A stretch of DNA of 5,114 nucleotides, from positions 1-5,114 of the forward strand of contig USDE01000121.1 in NCBI GenBank assembly GCA_900553345.1. The letters are read 5' to 3'. Below the pieces are notes generated by a model. That model did no database searches. It saw only the letters and a program-made list of their open reading frames with translations, and had not been told where the DNA came from. Made by a program: the position numbers and the translations under genes. Source of the stretch: an uncultured Collinsella sp. (GTDB lineage Bacteria > Actinomycetota > Coriobacteriia > Coriobacteriales > Coriobacteriaceae). Of this stretch, positions 5,038 through 5,114 are shown piece after piece (position 1 is the first letter of the stretch; every line of letters starts with the position of its first letter).

Positions 5038-5114
5038 TTCGAGTGCATAGAAGGCTGCGACAAAACGATTTACGCAACATATGTCCAGCAAAAACGGGTG
5101 GTAGCCGGCACGGC

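Larger units (their letters stand above)
4845..5114. other. Gene-poor, repeat-rich stretch upstream of the dehydrogenase
   Basis: Lower in GC than the coding regions and rich in A and T runs. It contains the 130-bp fold-back element at 4908-5037, a further inverted pair ACTCTCG (4864-4870) and CGAGAGT (4979-4985), an ACCGC/GCGGT pair (4968-4972, 4994-4998) and the palindrome ACATATGT (5077-5084). A 76-codon minus-strand frame crosses it (4861-5091) but is explained by the repeat. From 5038 to the right edge I see no gene or clear signal. Confidence 0.5.

Noticed and set aside
4861..5091. Minus-strand 76-codon ORF across the repeat region
   Set aside because: Nearly all of it is encoded by the fold-back element, including both inverted arms. 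It would sit close upstream of the dehydrogenase without a good ribosome site, so it is best read as open frame through a repeat.

Overview
The window looks like chromosomal DNA of a GC-rich fermentative actinobacterium, most likely a Coriobacteriia gut organism of the Collinsella type. That assignment is inferred from GC- and C/G-third-position-rich codon use, strong AGGAG-type ribosome sites and the gene mix; it was not tested by a search. Four real protein genes account for most of the sequence, and everything else is regulatory or repeat-like sequence.

Left end: the first half of coaX (type III pantothenate kinase, coenzyme A synthesis) runs leftward off the window edge (1-369, minus). 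It is divergent from an OPT-family membrane transporter (562-2202, plus). The 192-bp gap holds two facing TATACT -10 boxes with a 6-6-6 inverted repeat between them, and a strong leader hairpin just before the transporter's ribosome site. The transporter is recognisable through most of its length, but its last 22 codons run through a terminator-like hairpin and do not look like an OPT C-terminus, so the gene appears truncated.

Middle: a DUF389-family membrane protein (2318-3457, plus) has its own candidate promoter. It carries a textbook EF-hand-type calcium loop between membrane segments. It converges on a 3-hydroxyacyl-CoA dehydrogenase (3779-4738, minus). The ~320-bp gap between them holds foldable sequence ending in a rightward rho-independent terminator that abuts the dehydrogenase stop codon, plus a doubtful small minus-strand ORF.

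Right end: upstream of the dehydrogenase lies ~375 bp without a convincing gene, more AT-rich and full of A/T runs. It holds a 130-bp fold-back element with perfect 21-bp inverted termini, resembling a MITE or dispersed intergenic repeat.

The genes do not form one pathway. CoaX makes the CoA precursor and the dehydrogenase acts on CoA thioesters, but they are far apart and separately transcribed, so this is at most a loose metabolic link. I see no CRISPR array, rRNA, tRNA or defence system. The best leads are the truncated transporter, the EF-hand loop, the RNA-like segment before 3780 and the fold-back repeat.
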